This document shows, one piece after another, positions 35,058 to 43,591 of a stretch of DNA of 64,000 bases (its first letter is position 1; every line of letters begins with the position of its first letter). Both the position numbers and the translations under genes were made by a program. This DNA comes from JAEXOD01 sp964652025. GTDB lineage: Bacteria; Bacteroidota; Ignavibacteria; Ignavibacteriales; Melioribacteraceae. A model generated the notes under the pieces. It was given only the letters and a program-made list of their open reading frames with translations. It was not told the origin of the DNA and made no database searches. The stretch spans positions 1 to 64,000 of the forward strand of contig CAZYZX010000006.1 of assembly GCA_964652025.1 (NCBI GenBank), read 5' to 3'.

Positions 35058-36734
35058 TTATAATTTTTGTTCTTTTTCTATTTGATAAATTGGTTTTATA
35101 TCAATAGGAAGAGAAGCTAATTTTGCACGAAGTGTTTTCATAGAAGGAGATTCTACACCATATTTATTAACTAATTCTACTGCTGCTTTATAATCTCCTT
35201 TAGCTTGAATAGTAAGAATTAACTCTGCCAAACTTTTAACAGCATCGTTAATTTTATCAAAGTTTACGCTTACTTTTTGTGTTTTTTCGTTATAGGTATA
35301 AGCACCTTTTTCTAATAAATAATTATAAATAATAGCATTACCGGCACCATGTGCTTCTGAAATTCCAAAGCGAACGGAGCGGAAGATACCTGCTAAAAAT
35401 GTAGTGTAAATCTCTTTATCAAAACCTTTTGGATAAACACCTTTTTCTATCATCAATATATTGTTAAACATTCCTAAAACATCTGCTTTGCACTCTTCAA
35501 TTTTGGAATAGGTTTCTTTAAGCTCTTTTTTTACTTCAGTTTTTTTGCCATTTATAGTAATTAAACCTAGTCCTACACCATGAGATATTTCGTGCATTAA
35601 TGTATGATTGAAAAATCCGTTGAATGTTACATAAGTAATTTCTTTATCATCTAAAACAAGTTTTGCAATAGGAAGTAATAGTTTTTCGAATTTAGCTTCG
35701 TGCATATTTTTTAACATAACTTTTTTGCTCCCTTTGGCTTGTCTAACTCGTTCATCATTAGGCAAGTTAAAAGCTAAAGTTTGAACTCCAGATTTATTAT
35801 CACCAGCACCAAAAACTTCTTGAACCACTAAAATTGGTGACTCGCCACCTCGTTTATAACCTTTATATTCTTTTGCTAAAGGTAAATTTTCCTCAATATA
35901 ATCTAAATAATTTTTAAATACTTCTAGTTTTTTTGTTTCTTCAGGATCAACTATTGTTAAAAAGCTTTCAAAAGCAGCTTTATAATTAAACATTTCATCT
36001 TCGTAAACTTCATAAGGTCCAATTACCACCTCAATTTTATGATCCTTTAAGTCCATCCATGCTAAGTCACTTTCATAGTAATCGTTTGTTAAAAAGGCTT
36101 TAGCTCTTAATGTTAAATATTTCTTTAAGGATTCGTTTTCTGCATATTCGGCAGCTTCATTTAAAAGTTTTGCAACTTGCTCAAGTTTCTCTTTATAAGC
36201 AATACTATAAGGCACCGCTACCAAATCTTTCCCTTCTCGTTTAACAATTGTAAACTCGCTTGTAAGCTCTTTTTCTTTATTTGGGTTAGCTTTAACGTAA
36301 TTTTCAAATTCTTCTTTAGTCATATCTACGGGATAGAAATTTGCACCTAAAGGTTTAGTTTCGTTTCCGTAAAATGGTTTGTTGTGGTCTAGTCTATCAA
36401 AAGGGCCAAACATAATTTGGAAATACTTATATCTTAATTCATCTAATGGATCTTTCGAGCTTTCTAAAGTTTTTTTGATTTCAAAATTTTTGTAATAAAC
36501 TTGTTCTAAAAAAATATCATCAATAATTTTAGATGCTTCGTAAAGTTTTTGTAATACAACTTTTTCTTTTTCGGATAGAATGCTTTTGTCGTATCTTACG
36601 TTAACTTCTGCAAATTGTGCAACTTTAGCTTTCATACTGTCTAATTCACTTGTATTGTTGTTAGTATTGTTACTTTTACAGCCAATTGTACTAATTATTA
36701 CCGCAAAAACAATAAAAATAATAAATTGTTTCAT
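35058..36734 (-). CDS. lipoprotein M49-like (dipeptidyl peptidase III family) metallopeptidase
   Basis: The start is ATG 36734, preceded by SD GAGGAAAG; an upstream ATG at 36782 would place 16 extra residues before the signal. The 558-residue product has a lipoprotein signal (FIVFAVIISTIGC, Cys about residue 19) and an N-rich linker. Zinc motifs are H381-E-I-S-H385 (HExxH) and E413/E414 in EECKAD, with EAHGAGNA further on. Classical DPP III enzymes have a hexapeptide HExxxH; the shortened HEISH form is the one reported for the Caldithrix abyssi enzyme. The expected role is removal of dipeptides from peptide N-termini, here probably at the outer membrane or in the periplasm. DPP III is usually cytosolic, so the lipoprotein form is a notable variation. 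Confidence 0.75.
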   Translation of the reverse strand: MKQFIIFIVFAVIISTIGCKSNNTNNNTSELDSMKAKVAQFAEVNVRYDKSILSEKEKVVLQKLYEASKIIDDIFLEQVYYKNFEIKKTLESSKDPLDELRYKYFQIMFGPFDRLDHNKPFYGNETKPLGANFYPVDMTKEEFENYVKANPNKEKELTSEFTIVKREGKDLVAVPYSIAYKEKLEQVAKLLNEAAEYAENESLKKYLTLRAKAFLTNDYYESDLAWMDLKDHKIEVVIGPYEVYEDEMFNYKAAFESFLTIVDPEETKKLEVFKNYLDYIEENLPLAKEYKGYKRGGESPILVVQEVFGAGDNKSGVQTLAFNLPNDERVRQAKGSKKVMLKNMHEAKFEKLLLPIAKLVLDDKEITYVTFNGFFNHTLMHEISHGVGLGLITINGKKTEVKKELKETYSKIEECKADVLGMFNNILMIEKGVYPKGFDKEIYTTFLAGIFRSVRFGISEAHGAGNAIIYNYLLEKGAYTYNEKTQKVSVNFDKINDAVKSLAELILTIQAKGDYKAAVELVNKYGVESPSMKTLRAKLASLPIDIKPIYQIEKEQKL

Positions 36735-36805
36735 AAATCTTTCCTCAAAATTATAATTATTTAATATTATAAAAATAATCATTTGTTAAAAAATATCAAT
36801 GTAAT

Positions 36806-36848
36806 ATTGTATATCTTTTAATATTTTGTGTTTATTAAAATATACAAT
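36806..36848. promoter_or_regulatory. AT-rich inverted repeat between divergent genes
   Basis: ATTGTATATCTTTTAAT (36806-36822) is complementary to ATTAAAATATACAAT (36834-36848) apart from a 2-nt bulge. It lies 72 nt upstream of the M49 gene and 107 nt upstream of the DUF6600 gene, in a 220-bp divergent spacer. It could be an operator or a transcript hairpin. Confidence 0.35.
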
Positions 36849-36955
36849 AAAATAGCAAAATTATTGGGGAAATAATAAAATTTACAATTTATTTAAGCAT
36901 TTTGTGGTTGGTATGGATATTGAGTGATTATAGATAAAATACCAAGAGGTGTAAC

Positions 36956-38149
36956 ATGAAAAAGATATTATTAGTTGTCGTTTTATTCTTCTCTTTAAGT
37001 TTAATAACGGAAGGGAAAGTTAATTATAGGGTTGGAGTAACGTTTGGGTACTTTTATTCATCACTAGGGAGTTATGGTGATTGGTATGAAATTTCAAATG
37101 GTGTGTATGTTTGGAAACCTTACGGAGTTGCAATTAATTGGCAACCATATAGTGTTGGTAGATGGTTATGGACAAGTGACGGTTGGTATTGGGATAGTTA
37201 CGAGCCATTTGGTTATATAACATATCATTATGGTAGATGGTTTTATGACGATTATTATGGTTGGGTGTGGTATCCAAGTTATGAATGGGCACCAGCTTGG
37301 GTTGAGTGGAGATATGATGATTATTATATAGGTTGGGCTCCTTTACCACCATATGCTATTTTTAGATATAATGTTGGGATTGTTTTTACAATAAGTTGGA
37401 ATGCTCCATTAAACTATTGGTATTTTGTTAAATACAGACATTTTTATAATGATAATGTTTGGGGTTATGGTATTAGTAACAATTATAAAACTAGAATATA
37501 TAGAAACACTAAAGTTCGCAACAATTATGTAAATGTTGATGATAGAATTATAAATAATGGATTAAATAAAGAGTATGTTGAAAACAGAACCGGATATAGA
37601 TTTGCACAAAGAAATATTGTTAATACAGATAATTTAAATGATATTAGAGCAAATGACAGAGAAGTTAAAAGATACATTCCTAAAGAGACTGAACTAAGGC
37701 AAAACCAAGAAATTAAAAGAGATAATATTAAAAACTCAATTGGTAAAACTTCTTTACGATTAGATAAGGTGGTTGATGAAAATTACACTATAGATAGAAA
37801 TGTAGAAAGAAATAGTGAAAAGCCAAACAGAATAAATGAAGAAAGAAAGGATAATACAGTTATTAAAAGAGAAGATAATGTGAAAAGAGAAGTAGAAAGT
37901 AAAACAGATTTTGGCAGCAGTAGAGAGCAGATAAATATAGAAAGAAATAAAGAAAATAAACAAGTTGAGCGAAGCAGAAACGAAAATACTACAAGAACAG
38001 AAAACAATTATAGAATAAATGATAATAATAGAAGTGAAAGAGAACCAACTAGAGAAAAAACAAGAGATGTTGGAATTAGAAATGAAAACAGAACTAATGT
38101 TAATACAGAAAGAGAAAATAGAGGAAATGTAGAAAGAAAAACAAGATAG
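36956..38149 (+). CDS. exported DUF6600-type Trp/Tyr-rich protein with long charged tail
   Basis: A 397-residue exported protein with signal peptide about 1-20. Residues 25-150 hold tandem W/Y-rich segments (WQPYSVGRWLWT, YHYGRWFYDDYYGWVWYPS, EWAPAWVEWR, YIGWAPLPP) matching the DUF6600 pattern of repeated GRW and WAPAWV motifs. Residues about 190-397 are a low-complexity tail of Arg, Asn, Glu and Lys with little hydrophobic content, probably disordered. SD AGAGGTG precedes ATG. The function of the family is not known; a cell-surface or periplasmic location is inferred. A terminator hairpin lies shortly after the stop. Confidence 0.75.
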   Translation: MKKILLVVVLFFSLSLITEGKVNYRVGVTFGYFYSSLGSYGDWYEISNGVYVWKPYGVAINWQPYSVGRWLWTSDGWYWDSYEPFGYITYHYGRWFYDDYYGWVWYPSYEWAPAWVEWRYDDYYIGWAPLPPYAIFRYNVGIVFTISWNAPLNYWYFVKYRHFYNDNVWGYGISNNYKTRIYRNTKVRNNYVNVDDRIINNGLNKEYVENRTGYRFAQRNIVNTDNLNDIRANDREVKRYIPKETELRQNQEIKRDNIKNSIGKTSLRLDKVVDENYTIDRNVERNSEKPNRINEERKDNTVIKREDNVKREVESKTDFGSSREQINIERNKENKQVERSRNENTTRTENNYRINDNNRSEREPTREKTRDVGIRNENRTNVNTERENRGNVERKTR

Positions 38150-38165
38150 AAAGATTATTTAAACT

Positions 38166-38202
38166 AAAAAAGCTCATTACCTAAAAAGTGATGAGCTTTT
38201 AT
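38166..38202. terminator. terminator between the DUF6600 gene and rpmB
   Basis: AAAAGCTCATTAC pairs with GTGATGAGCTTTT (one G-T pair) around CTAAAAA, with A and T runs outside; it can serve both converging genes. Confidence 0.75.
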
Positions 38203-38220
38203 TATAAATAGAAAATATAA

Positions 38221-38451
38221 TTAAATTTTGTTTTCTCTAACAAGGTTTGCTAATTCTGCTGTACCGTTTTTAGCAATAGTTCTTAATGCACGAGCAGTTA
38301 ATTTAACGGTAACAAAACGACCTAATTCTTTAACCCAAATTCTCTTTTTTTGCAAGTTAGGTAAAAATCTACGTTTCGATTTATTGTGTGCATGTGAAAT
38401 GCTGTGACCGCTTTTGGGTTTAACACCTGTTATTTGACATGTACGGGACAT
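38221..38451 (-). CDS. rpmB: 50S ribosomal protein L28
   Basis: The chosen ATG at 38451 follows an SD (GGAGAA) and gives 76 residues beginning MSRTCQITGVKP, the normal L28 start; a longer frame to 38484 adds eleven unrelated residues. SGHSISHAHNKSKRRFLPNLQ and the basic C-terminal segment TVKLTARALRTI are typical. It assembles in the large ribosomal subunit. It stands alone here, without rpmG. Confidence 0.95.
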   Translation of the reverse strand: MSRTCQITGVKPKSGHSISHAHNKSKRRFLPNLQKKRIWVKELGRFVTVKLTARALRTIAKNGTAELANLVRENKI

Positions 38452-38551
38452 TTCTTCTCCAATTCTAAATATAATAGAAAACAAATTTACAAAAAAATAA
38501 TTTAAATAAAAAGAAAAAAATAAAAAAAATTTATAAATTAATTAAAAAAAC

Positions 38552-38584
38552 AAAAGCCCACACTAAAAAAGTATGGGCTTTTAA
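38552..38584 (-). terminator. terminator after the ferritin gene
   Basis: AAAAGCCCACAC pairs with GTATGGGCTTTT with a single mismatch, around TAAAAAA, 13 nt past the ferritin stop; on the minus strand the stem is followed by T residues. Confidence 0.7.
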
Positions 38585-38596
38585 GTGTATAAAAAA

Positions 38597-39085
38597 TTAT
38601 TGTCTTTTCTTAAGTTCTTTATCTAAATAGAAAAGTCCACCTTTACTATCGCCAATAGCTTTAAACTTATCAATAATTTTAGTTACGGATGATACTTCTT
38701 CTACTTGTTCATTTACAAAATAGTTTAAGAAAGCTTCGGTTGCGTAGTCGTTTTCTTCGCGGCTTAACTTAACCAAGTCATTAATCATTTTTGTAATTTT
38801 TAATTCGTGCTCTAGCGCAGCTTCAAAAACATCTAAAGGGGATTCCCATTCAAATTTAGGTGTTTCTAATGCTTCTAATTTAACTCTTTTACCAACTTCA
38901 ACAATATAATTGTAAAATTTCATTCCGTGTCCATATTCTTCCTTGCTTTGTTCTTTCATCCAGTGTGCCATGCCTTCAAATGGAGTGGTTTCTAAATATG
39001 CTGCCATAGATAGATATAAATACGATGAAAATAATTCTGCATTTAATTGATTGTTCAAAGCTGCTAACATTTTTTCAGAAATCAT
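38597..39085 (-). CDS. ftnA: ferritin (iron storage)
   Basis: ATG 39085 is chosen because SD GAGG lies 6 nt upstream; a GTG at 39097 would include the SD in the gene. The 162-residue four-helix protein carries the ferroxidase ligands in NAELFSSYLY (Glu 17), KEEYGHGMKF (Glu 50 and His 53) and later Glu and Gln in AALEHEL and NEQVEE, as in E. coli FtnA. It oxidises Fe(II) and stores iron in a 24-mer shell. Length is normal. Confidence 0.92.
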   Translation of the reverse strand: MISEKMLAALNNQLNAELFSSYLYLSMAAYLETTPFEGMAHWMKEQSKEEYGHGMKFYNYIVEVGKRVKLEALETPKFEWESPLDVFEAALEHELKITKMINDLVKLSREENDYATEAFLNYFVNEQVEEVSSVTKIIDKFKAIGDSKGGLFYLDKELKKRQ

Positions 39086-39225
39086 TTTTAACCTCACATA
39101 ATTTAATAATTTATTAACTTAATTATTCAACACAAAAAATAACTAAAAGGTTTCTTGTTATTAAGATTTTTTTTAACTTTAAAGTATAAAAAAAATTTTG
39201 TTAAACTAAAATATACGAGAATTAT

Positions 39226-40743
39226 ATGGTAAAAAAAATAAAATATGTTATCATTTTTAACTTTATCTTTTTATCGTTAAGTTTTTCTCAAACTGTTTAT
39301 AAAATTACAGTTTTTGAAGATAAAAACAAAAACCAAATTTTTGATGCAGATGAAAAGCCGTTAGAAGGTGTAAGTGTATCTAATCAATACACTACTGTTA
39401 AAACAGATAAAAATGGCAGATGTGAGCTACCATTAAGTGCAAATGATTTTATTTTTGTTGTAAAACCAGCTAATTATCAAGTGCCACTAAATGAATATAA
39501 CATGCCAATTTTTTACAATAAGTATAATAAAAATTCTAAATATGGATTTGAGTTTAAAGGAGCTATCAAAAACCAATTATATTTCCCGCTATATAAAACC
39601 GATTTTGATGAAAGTTTTAGCGCATTAGTTTTAGGTGACCCACAAAGCAGAAATGAAACAGAAATTGCTTATATGAGAGATGACTTTGTAAGTAAGTTTG
39701 TTAATACAGAACATAAATTTGCTATATTATTGGGTGATATTTCTTATGATAATAAAACCCTTTATGAACCTATAAATAAATTGTTTTCTAAAATGAATAT
39801 ACCACTTTATTTTGTTGCTGGAAACCATGATTTAGATTACAATGTAGAAAGTGACCGATTATCGTTTGAATCCTTTAAAGAGGTTTACGGACCCGTTTAT
39901 TATTCTTTTGAGTATGGTGATGCTCATTTTATAGTGTTAGATAATATTAATTATAAAAAGCTAAAAGATGGCAGAAAAGACTATGTTGGCGAGATTGATA
40001 AACAACAATTAATTTGGTTAAAAAGCGATTTAGAGAATACTGATAAGAACAAAACGGTGGTTATTAGTATGCATATACCAGTAAATAGTGTGGGTGGTGA
40101 TTATGACGCAAATAAAATATTAAATAAGGAAGAATTTTTTGATATTTTAGATAGCCGAGATAAAGTTATTCTGCTTTGTGGTCATACACATACACAAGAG
40201 CATAATTTTTATTTTACAAAAAGTGGTAAAGAAATTAGGCAATATATATGTGGTGCAGTTTGTGGTAGCTGGTGGAGTGGATTAAAAGATTTTAGAGGGA
40301 TTCCATTTTCTTTACAATTAGATGGAACCCCACGCGGTTATAATGTTTTGGAATTTAAGGGAGCTAATTATAAACAGATGTATTATCCATTAAATTACTC
40401 TAAAGATTACCAAACGAGAGTAAGTGTTAAGAAGGTAAATGATACATTATATTGTTTTGCAAATGTATTTAATGGAAATAAATTTACTAAAGTAACATTT
40501 AATTTAGATAGCAAATTAGATTTACAAGGAGAAAACGTAATAATGCCAGATAATTTAGTAGATAATATGATAAAAAATAACCCAACATTGTTTAAGAACT
40601 GGATGCATGCAGAAAACACATCACACATTTGGGTTGCAGCTTTACCTAATAATTTAGAAAAAGGATTACATACTTTAGTTGCATCCGTTATAGATGAATA
40701 CGGCAATAAATTTTATGATACCTTGATTTTTGAGGTGGATTAA
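39226..40743 (+). CDS. secreted calcineurin-like metallophosphoesterase
   Basis: A 505-residue exported protein with a signal peptide about 1-20 (ending FSQT). It has an N-terminal SdrD/Ig-like beta domain (about 22-110, FEDKNKNQIFDADEKPLEGVSV, a calcium-type loop), a metallophosphoesterase core (about 125-345: GDPQS, GDISYDN, GNHDLDY, HIPVN, GHTHTQEH) and a C-terminal beta domain. This three-part layout is common in Bacteroidota phosphoesterases. Substrate unknown; periplasmic or extracellular. Its TAA overlaps the next ATG by 1 nt. Confidence 0.83.
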   Translation: MVKKIKYVIIFNFIFLSLSFSQTVYKITVFEDKNKNQIFDADEKPLEGVSVSNQYTTVKTDKNGRCELPLSANDFIFVVKPANYQVPLNEYNMPIFYNKYNKNSKYGFEFKGAIKNQLYFPLYKTDFDESFSALVLGDPQSRNETEIAYMRDDFVSKFVNTEHKFAILLGDISYDNKTLYEPINKLFSKMNIPLYFVAGNHDLDYNVESDRLSFESFKEVYGPVYYSFEYGDAHFIVLDNINYKKLKDGRKDYVGEIDKQQLIWLKSDLENTDKNKTVVISMHIPVNSVGGDYDANKILNKEEFFDILDSRDKVILLCGHTHTQEHNFYFTKSGKEIRQYICGAVCGSWWSGLKDFRGIPFSLQLDGTPRGYNVLEFKGANYKQMYYPLNYSKDYQTRVSVKKVNDTLYCFANVFNGNKFTKVTFNLDSKLDLQGENVIMPDNLVDNMIKNNPTLFKNWMHAENTSHIWVAALPNNLEKGLHTLVASVIDEYGNKFYDTLIFEVD

Positions 40744-41492
40744 TGCCTACTGATTATAATCGGGTATCTAAAATTTATGATATACGATATAAAGAAGGAA
40801 GTAAATTATTAGGTGTTTTGGAAAAGCTGTTAAGCGTTACAGATAAAGAACTACCCCAAAAAATAATAGAAATTGGTTGTGGTACTGGTTATTGGCTCTC
40901 TTTAATTAGTAAAATAAATAAGATATATGGTCTGGATTTATCGTTGGGGATGCTTAACAAAGCAAAATTAAATGGTAACAATAAACTAATTTGTGCAAAT
41001 GCTAATAAGTTACCTTTAAAAAAAGAAAGATTTGATGTTATTTTTATAATTAATGCTTTGCACCATTTTAATAATCCAAAGGAATTTATATTAAATAGTT
41101 TCAATTTATTAGCAACTGGTGGCAAATTTTTAATATTTGCCACAACTACACCCAATGATGGGAAGAACTGGTATATATATAAATACTTTAATGGAGTATT
41201 AGAAAAAGATAATAAGCGTTTTTTAGAAATTGATAAGTTAAAGGATTATTTAACATTAGCTGGTTATAAAAATGTAAAAGCTGAATTAGTAGACAAAGTA
41301 ATAAATAAAAAAATAGGTACAGAAATATTAAGTGACCCTTTTTTAATTAAGGATGCCACATCTCAATTAGCGGATATAACTATTGAAGAATATGAAAAGG
41401 GAATTGATTTAATAAAAGAAGATATAAGCCAAAATAAAGAGATAGAATTTAAGACTGAGCTTGAATTTTATGTAATTTATGGTGAAAAGTGA
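40743..41492 (+). CDS. class I SAM-dependent methyltransferase
   Basis: A 249-residue cytosolic methyltransferase with motif I EIGCGTGYWL (about 41-50), an acidic residue ending strand 2 in GLDLSLGML, and the post-motif DVIFIINALHHFNNP (about 98-112). The pattern is that of type-11 methyltransferases acting on small molecules, lipids or quinones. It overlaps the phosphoesterase gene by 1 nt and ends 4 nt before a converging kinase gene. Substrate unknown. Confidence 0.8.
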   Translation: MPTDYNRVSKIYDIRYKEGSKLLGVLEKLLSVTDKELPQKIIEIGCGTGYWLSLISKINKIYGLDLSLGMLNKAKLNGNNKLICANANKLPLKKERFDVIFIINALHHFNNPKEFILNSFNLLATGGKFLIFATTTPNDGKNWYIYKYFNGVLEKDNKRFLEIDKLKDYLTLAGYKNVKAELVDKVINKKIGTEILSDPFLIKDATSQLADITIEEYEKGIDLIKEDISQNKEIEFKTELEFYVIYGEK

Positions 41493-41496
41493 AGTT

Positions 41497-42483
41497 TTAA
41501 AAAGGTTTTAATGGTAATTCAATTGTAATTTTAGTGCCAACTCCAACAGTACTTTCTATGTTAATAACACCTTTATGTTCATCAATAATACGTTTAACAA
41601 TCCATAACCCAAGTCCAGTGCTAGATTCATCTGCTGTTGGGCGAGCGCTTAATTTAACTCCTTTTACAAAAATTTTCTTTAAATCTTCTTCACTAAAACC
41701 TAAGCCTTGGTCTGCAACAGTTATATAAACTTTATTATTAATTTCCTTAATTTCTATAAAAACAGATTTGTTTGGGTTAGAATATTTTATAGAGTTATCT
41801 ACTAAATTTTCTATTGCATCTTCTATTTTGTCAGGGTCTATAAAAACGTTGGGTAAATTTTCTTGAATGTTTAGCAAAATGCTAATATTTTTCTTTCTGG
41901 CTTTATAAATATTTCTAATGTATATTTTCTTTAAAATTTCATCAATTTTTGCTTCTTTAAATTCAAAATTTAAGTTGCTTTCGCTTTCAATAACAATCTT
42001 ACAAATTTCATTTGTTAATTTAATTAGCCTTTTAGAAAGGGCATTAAGGGCGTCCATAATTTCTTTTTGTTCAGTAAAAGACAAGTCATAAGAATTAAGT
42101 AACTCGATTAAATTTTGTATTGTAGCGGTAGGATTTTTTAAATCATGAACATAAATTGCAAAAAATTCTTCGCGCTGTTTTTGTAACTCTAATAATTTAA
42201 GTTGCTTTTGGTTTAATCTATCTATTTCTAATTCTAAACTAACATTAATACTTGTTAGTTCGTCACTTTTGTTTTTAAGCTCTTTTATGGTTTCTTGTAA
42301 CTCAGAAATCTGCTTTTTATAATCTGTAATTTGTTTATTGTACTCAATAAACTTTTGTTCATATTGTTTTTGCTTCTGCAAAAAATCATTTATTTCATTA
42401 TTAAGCTTACCTTTATTTAACTTTAAAAAGTAAACTATTCCTAAGGCAACTAATAATACAATTATGATAATTAAGAAAAGCAT
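41497..42483 (-). CDS. membrane-anchored sensor histidine kinase without a recognisable sensor domain
   Basis: A 328-residue kinase. One transmembrane helix (about 2-20) is followed by a long coiled coil (about 25-105, Lys/Glu/Gln heptads), a HisKA segment with phospho-accepting H113 (YVHDLKNPTAT) and a HATPase_c domain with N-box (ENLVDNSIKYSNP), G1 (DQGLGFS) and G2 (STGLGLWIVKRI). It has no periplasmic loop or PAS/HAMP domain, so the signal may come from a partner. It has no adjacent response regulator. Being in the same genome segment as porX invites comparison with PorY, but the architecture gives no direct support. Confidence 0.85.
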   Translation of the reverse strand: MLFLIIIIVLLVALGIVYFLKLNKGKLNNEINDFLQKQKQYEQKFIEYNKQITDYKKQISELQETIKELKNKSDELTSINVSLELEIDRLNQKQLKLLELQKQREEFFAIYVHDLKNPTATIQNLIELLNSYDLSFTEQKEIMDALNALSKRLIKLTNEICKIVIESESNLNFEFKEAKIDEILKKIYIRNIYKARKKNISILLNIQENLPNVFIDPDKIEDAIENLVDNSIKYSNPNKSVFIEIKEINNKVYITVADQGLGFSEEDLKKIFVKGVKLSARPTADESSTGLGLWIVKRIIDEHKGVINIESTVGVGTKITIELPLKPF

Positions 42484-42659
42484 AAAACCAAATAATTTTT
42501 AATATTTAAGATAATAAATATCTTGTAAAAAGGAAAAAATTTTTTAAGGATTAGTTCAAAAAAAAATATTAAAAATAATAAAAATAAACGTTTTAGTTAT
42601 AAACATTAAAATAATTTTTTTATATTTATAAAATTTAATAAATAAATATAGGTAAAGAA

Positions 42660-43568
42660 ATGTACTATATAGGAATGGATGGTGGCGGAACAAAAACAAA
42701 ATGTGTAGTAACCGATGAAGAAATGAAAGTTTTATATGAAAGCAAAGGAGGAGCCTCTAATTTTTTAATACAGGGAGTTGAAAAGGTATCTAATGAGTTA
42801 AGTTCGCTTATAGAAGAAGCTGTTAAAACATTACAAATTAATTACAATGAAATTAGTGGTTTTGTTATTGGAACAACCGGAGCAGGTAGAAGAACAGATG
42901 CAGAGCTTTTAGAAAATGGTATTTTGAAAAGTTTTAAGGAAAAAAGCATAGATATTAAAAAAATAAAAGTGGAAAGTGATGCAAGGGTTGCACTAGAAGG
43001 AGCATTTGCGGGCAAACCAGGTAGTATTTTAATAGCTGGAACGGGGTCTATTATGTTTGGTAAGGATTCAAATGGTGTTATACATAGAGTTGGTGGTTTT
43101 GGTAGATTTTTAGGAGATGAAGGAAGTGGTTACTCCTTAGGTAGAAAGGGTTTAATTGCGCTTTCTAAAAGCTTTGATGGAAGAGGAAGAAATACTTTAT
43201 TGCGTGAAATAGTTGCCGAAAAATTTAATATTACAGATACTTCTGTTTTGATTACAGAAATTTACAAAAATAATTTTGATATTGCCTCTGTTGCACCCTA
43301 TGTAATAGAAGCTGCTACAAAGGGAGACCCGATATGCATGGCTATTTTAGAAGAGGAATCTGATGAGTTAGTGTTACATGTAAAAAGTATGTATAATTTA
43401 TTAAAAGAAGATATAATGAAATTATCTTTAATTGGTGGCACTATTACAACAGATAATTTATATGCTAAGATGTTTAGAAAAAAAGTGGAAGAGTTACAAA
43501 AGGTAGAAATAATAGAACCAAAATACGAGCCAGCAATTGGCGCTGCATTAATGGCTAAAAGTTTGTAA
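42660..43568 (+). CDS. BadF/BadG-family amino-sugar kinase (N-acetylglucosamine/MurNAc kinase type)
   Basis: A 302-residue ASKHA-fold kinase: phosphate-1 motif GMDGGGTKTK (4-13), GTTGAG (about 73-78), phosphate-2 IAGTGSI and the EGSGYSLG segment. These features match the NagK/MurK-type kinases of the BcrAD_BadFG family. It heads an operon with an AmpG-like permease and a GH3/beta-lactamase-fold hydrolase, so its likely job is to phosphorylate GlcNAc, MurNAc or related sugars recovered from murein. Confidence 0.8.
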   Translation: MYYIGMDGGGTKTKCVVTDEEMKVLYESKGGASNFLIQGVEKVSNELSSLIEEAVKTLQINYNEISGFVIGTTGAGRRTDAELLENGILKSFKEKSIDIKKIKVESDARVALEGAFAGKPGSILIAGTGSIMFGKDSNGVIHRVGGFGRFLGDEGSGYSLGRKGLIALSKSFDGRGRNTLLREIVAEKFNITDTSVLITEIYKNNFDIASVAPYVIEAATKGDPICMAILEEESDELVLHVKSMYNLLKEDIMKLSLIGGTITTDNLYAKMFRKKVEELQKVEIIEPKYEPAIGAALMAKSL

Positions 43569-43591
43569 AAATTAATTAGGGAATGATAATA

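Noticed and set aside
41497..42483. Calling this kinase PorY, partner of PorX
   Set aside because: It is not adjacent to porX and has a single helix plus coiled coil with no feature specific to PorY.
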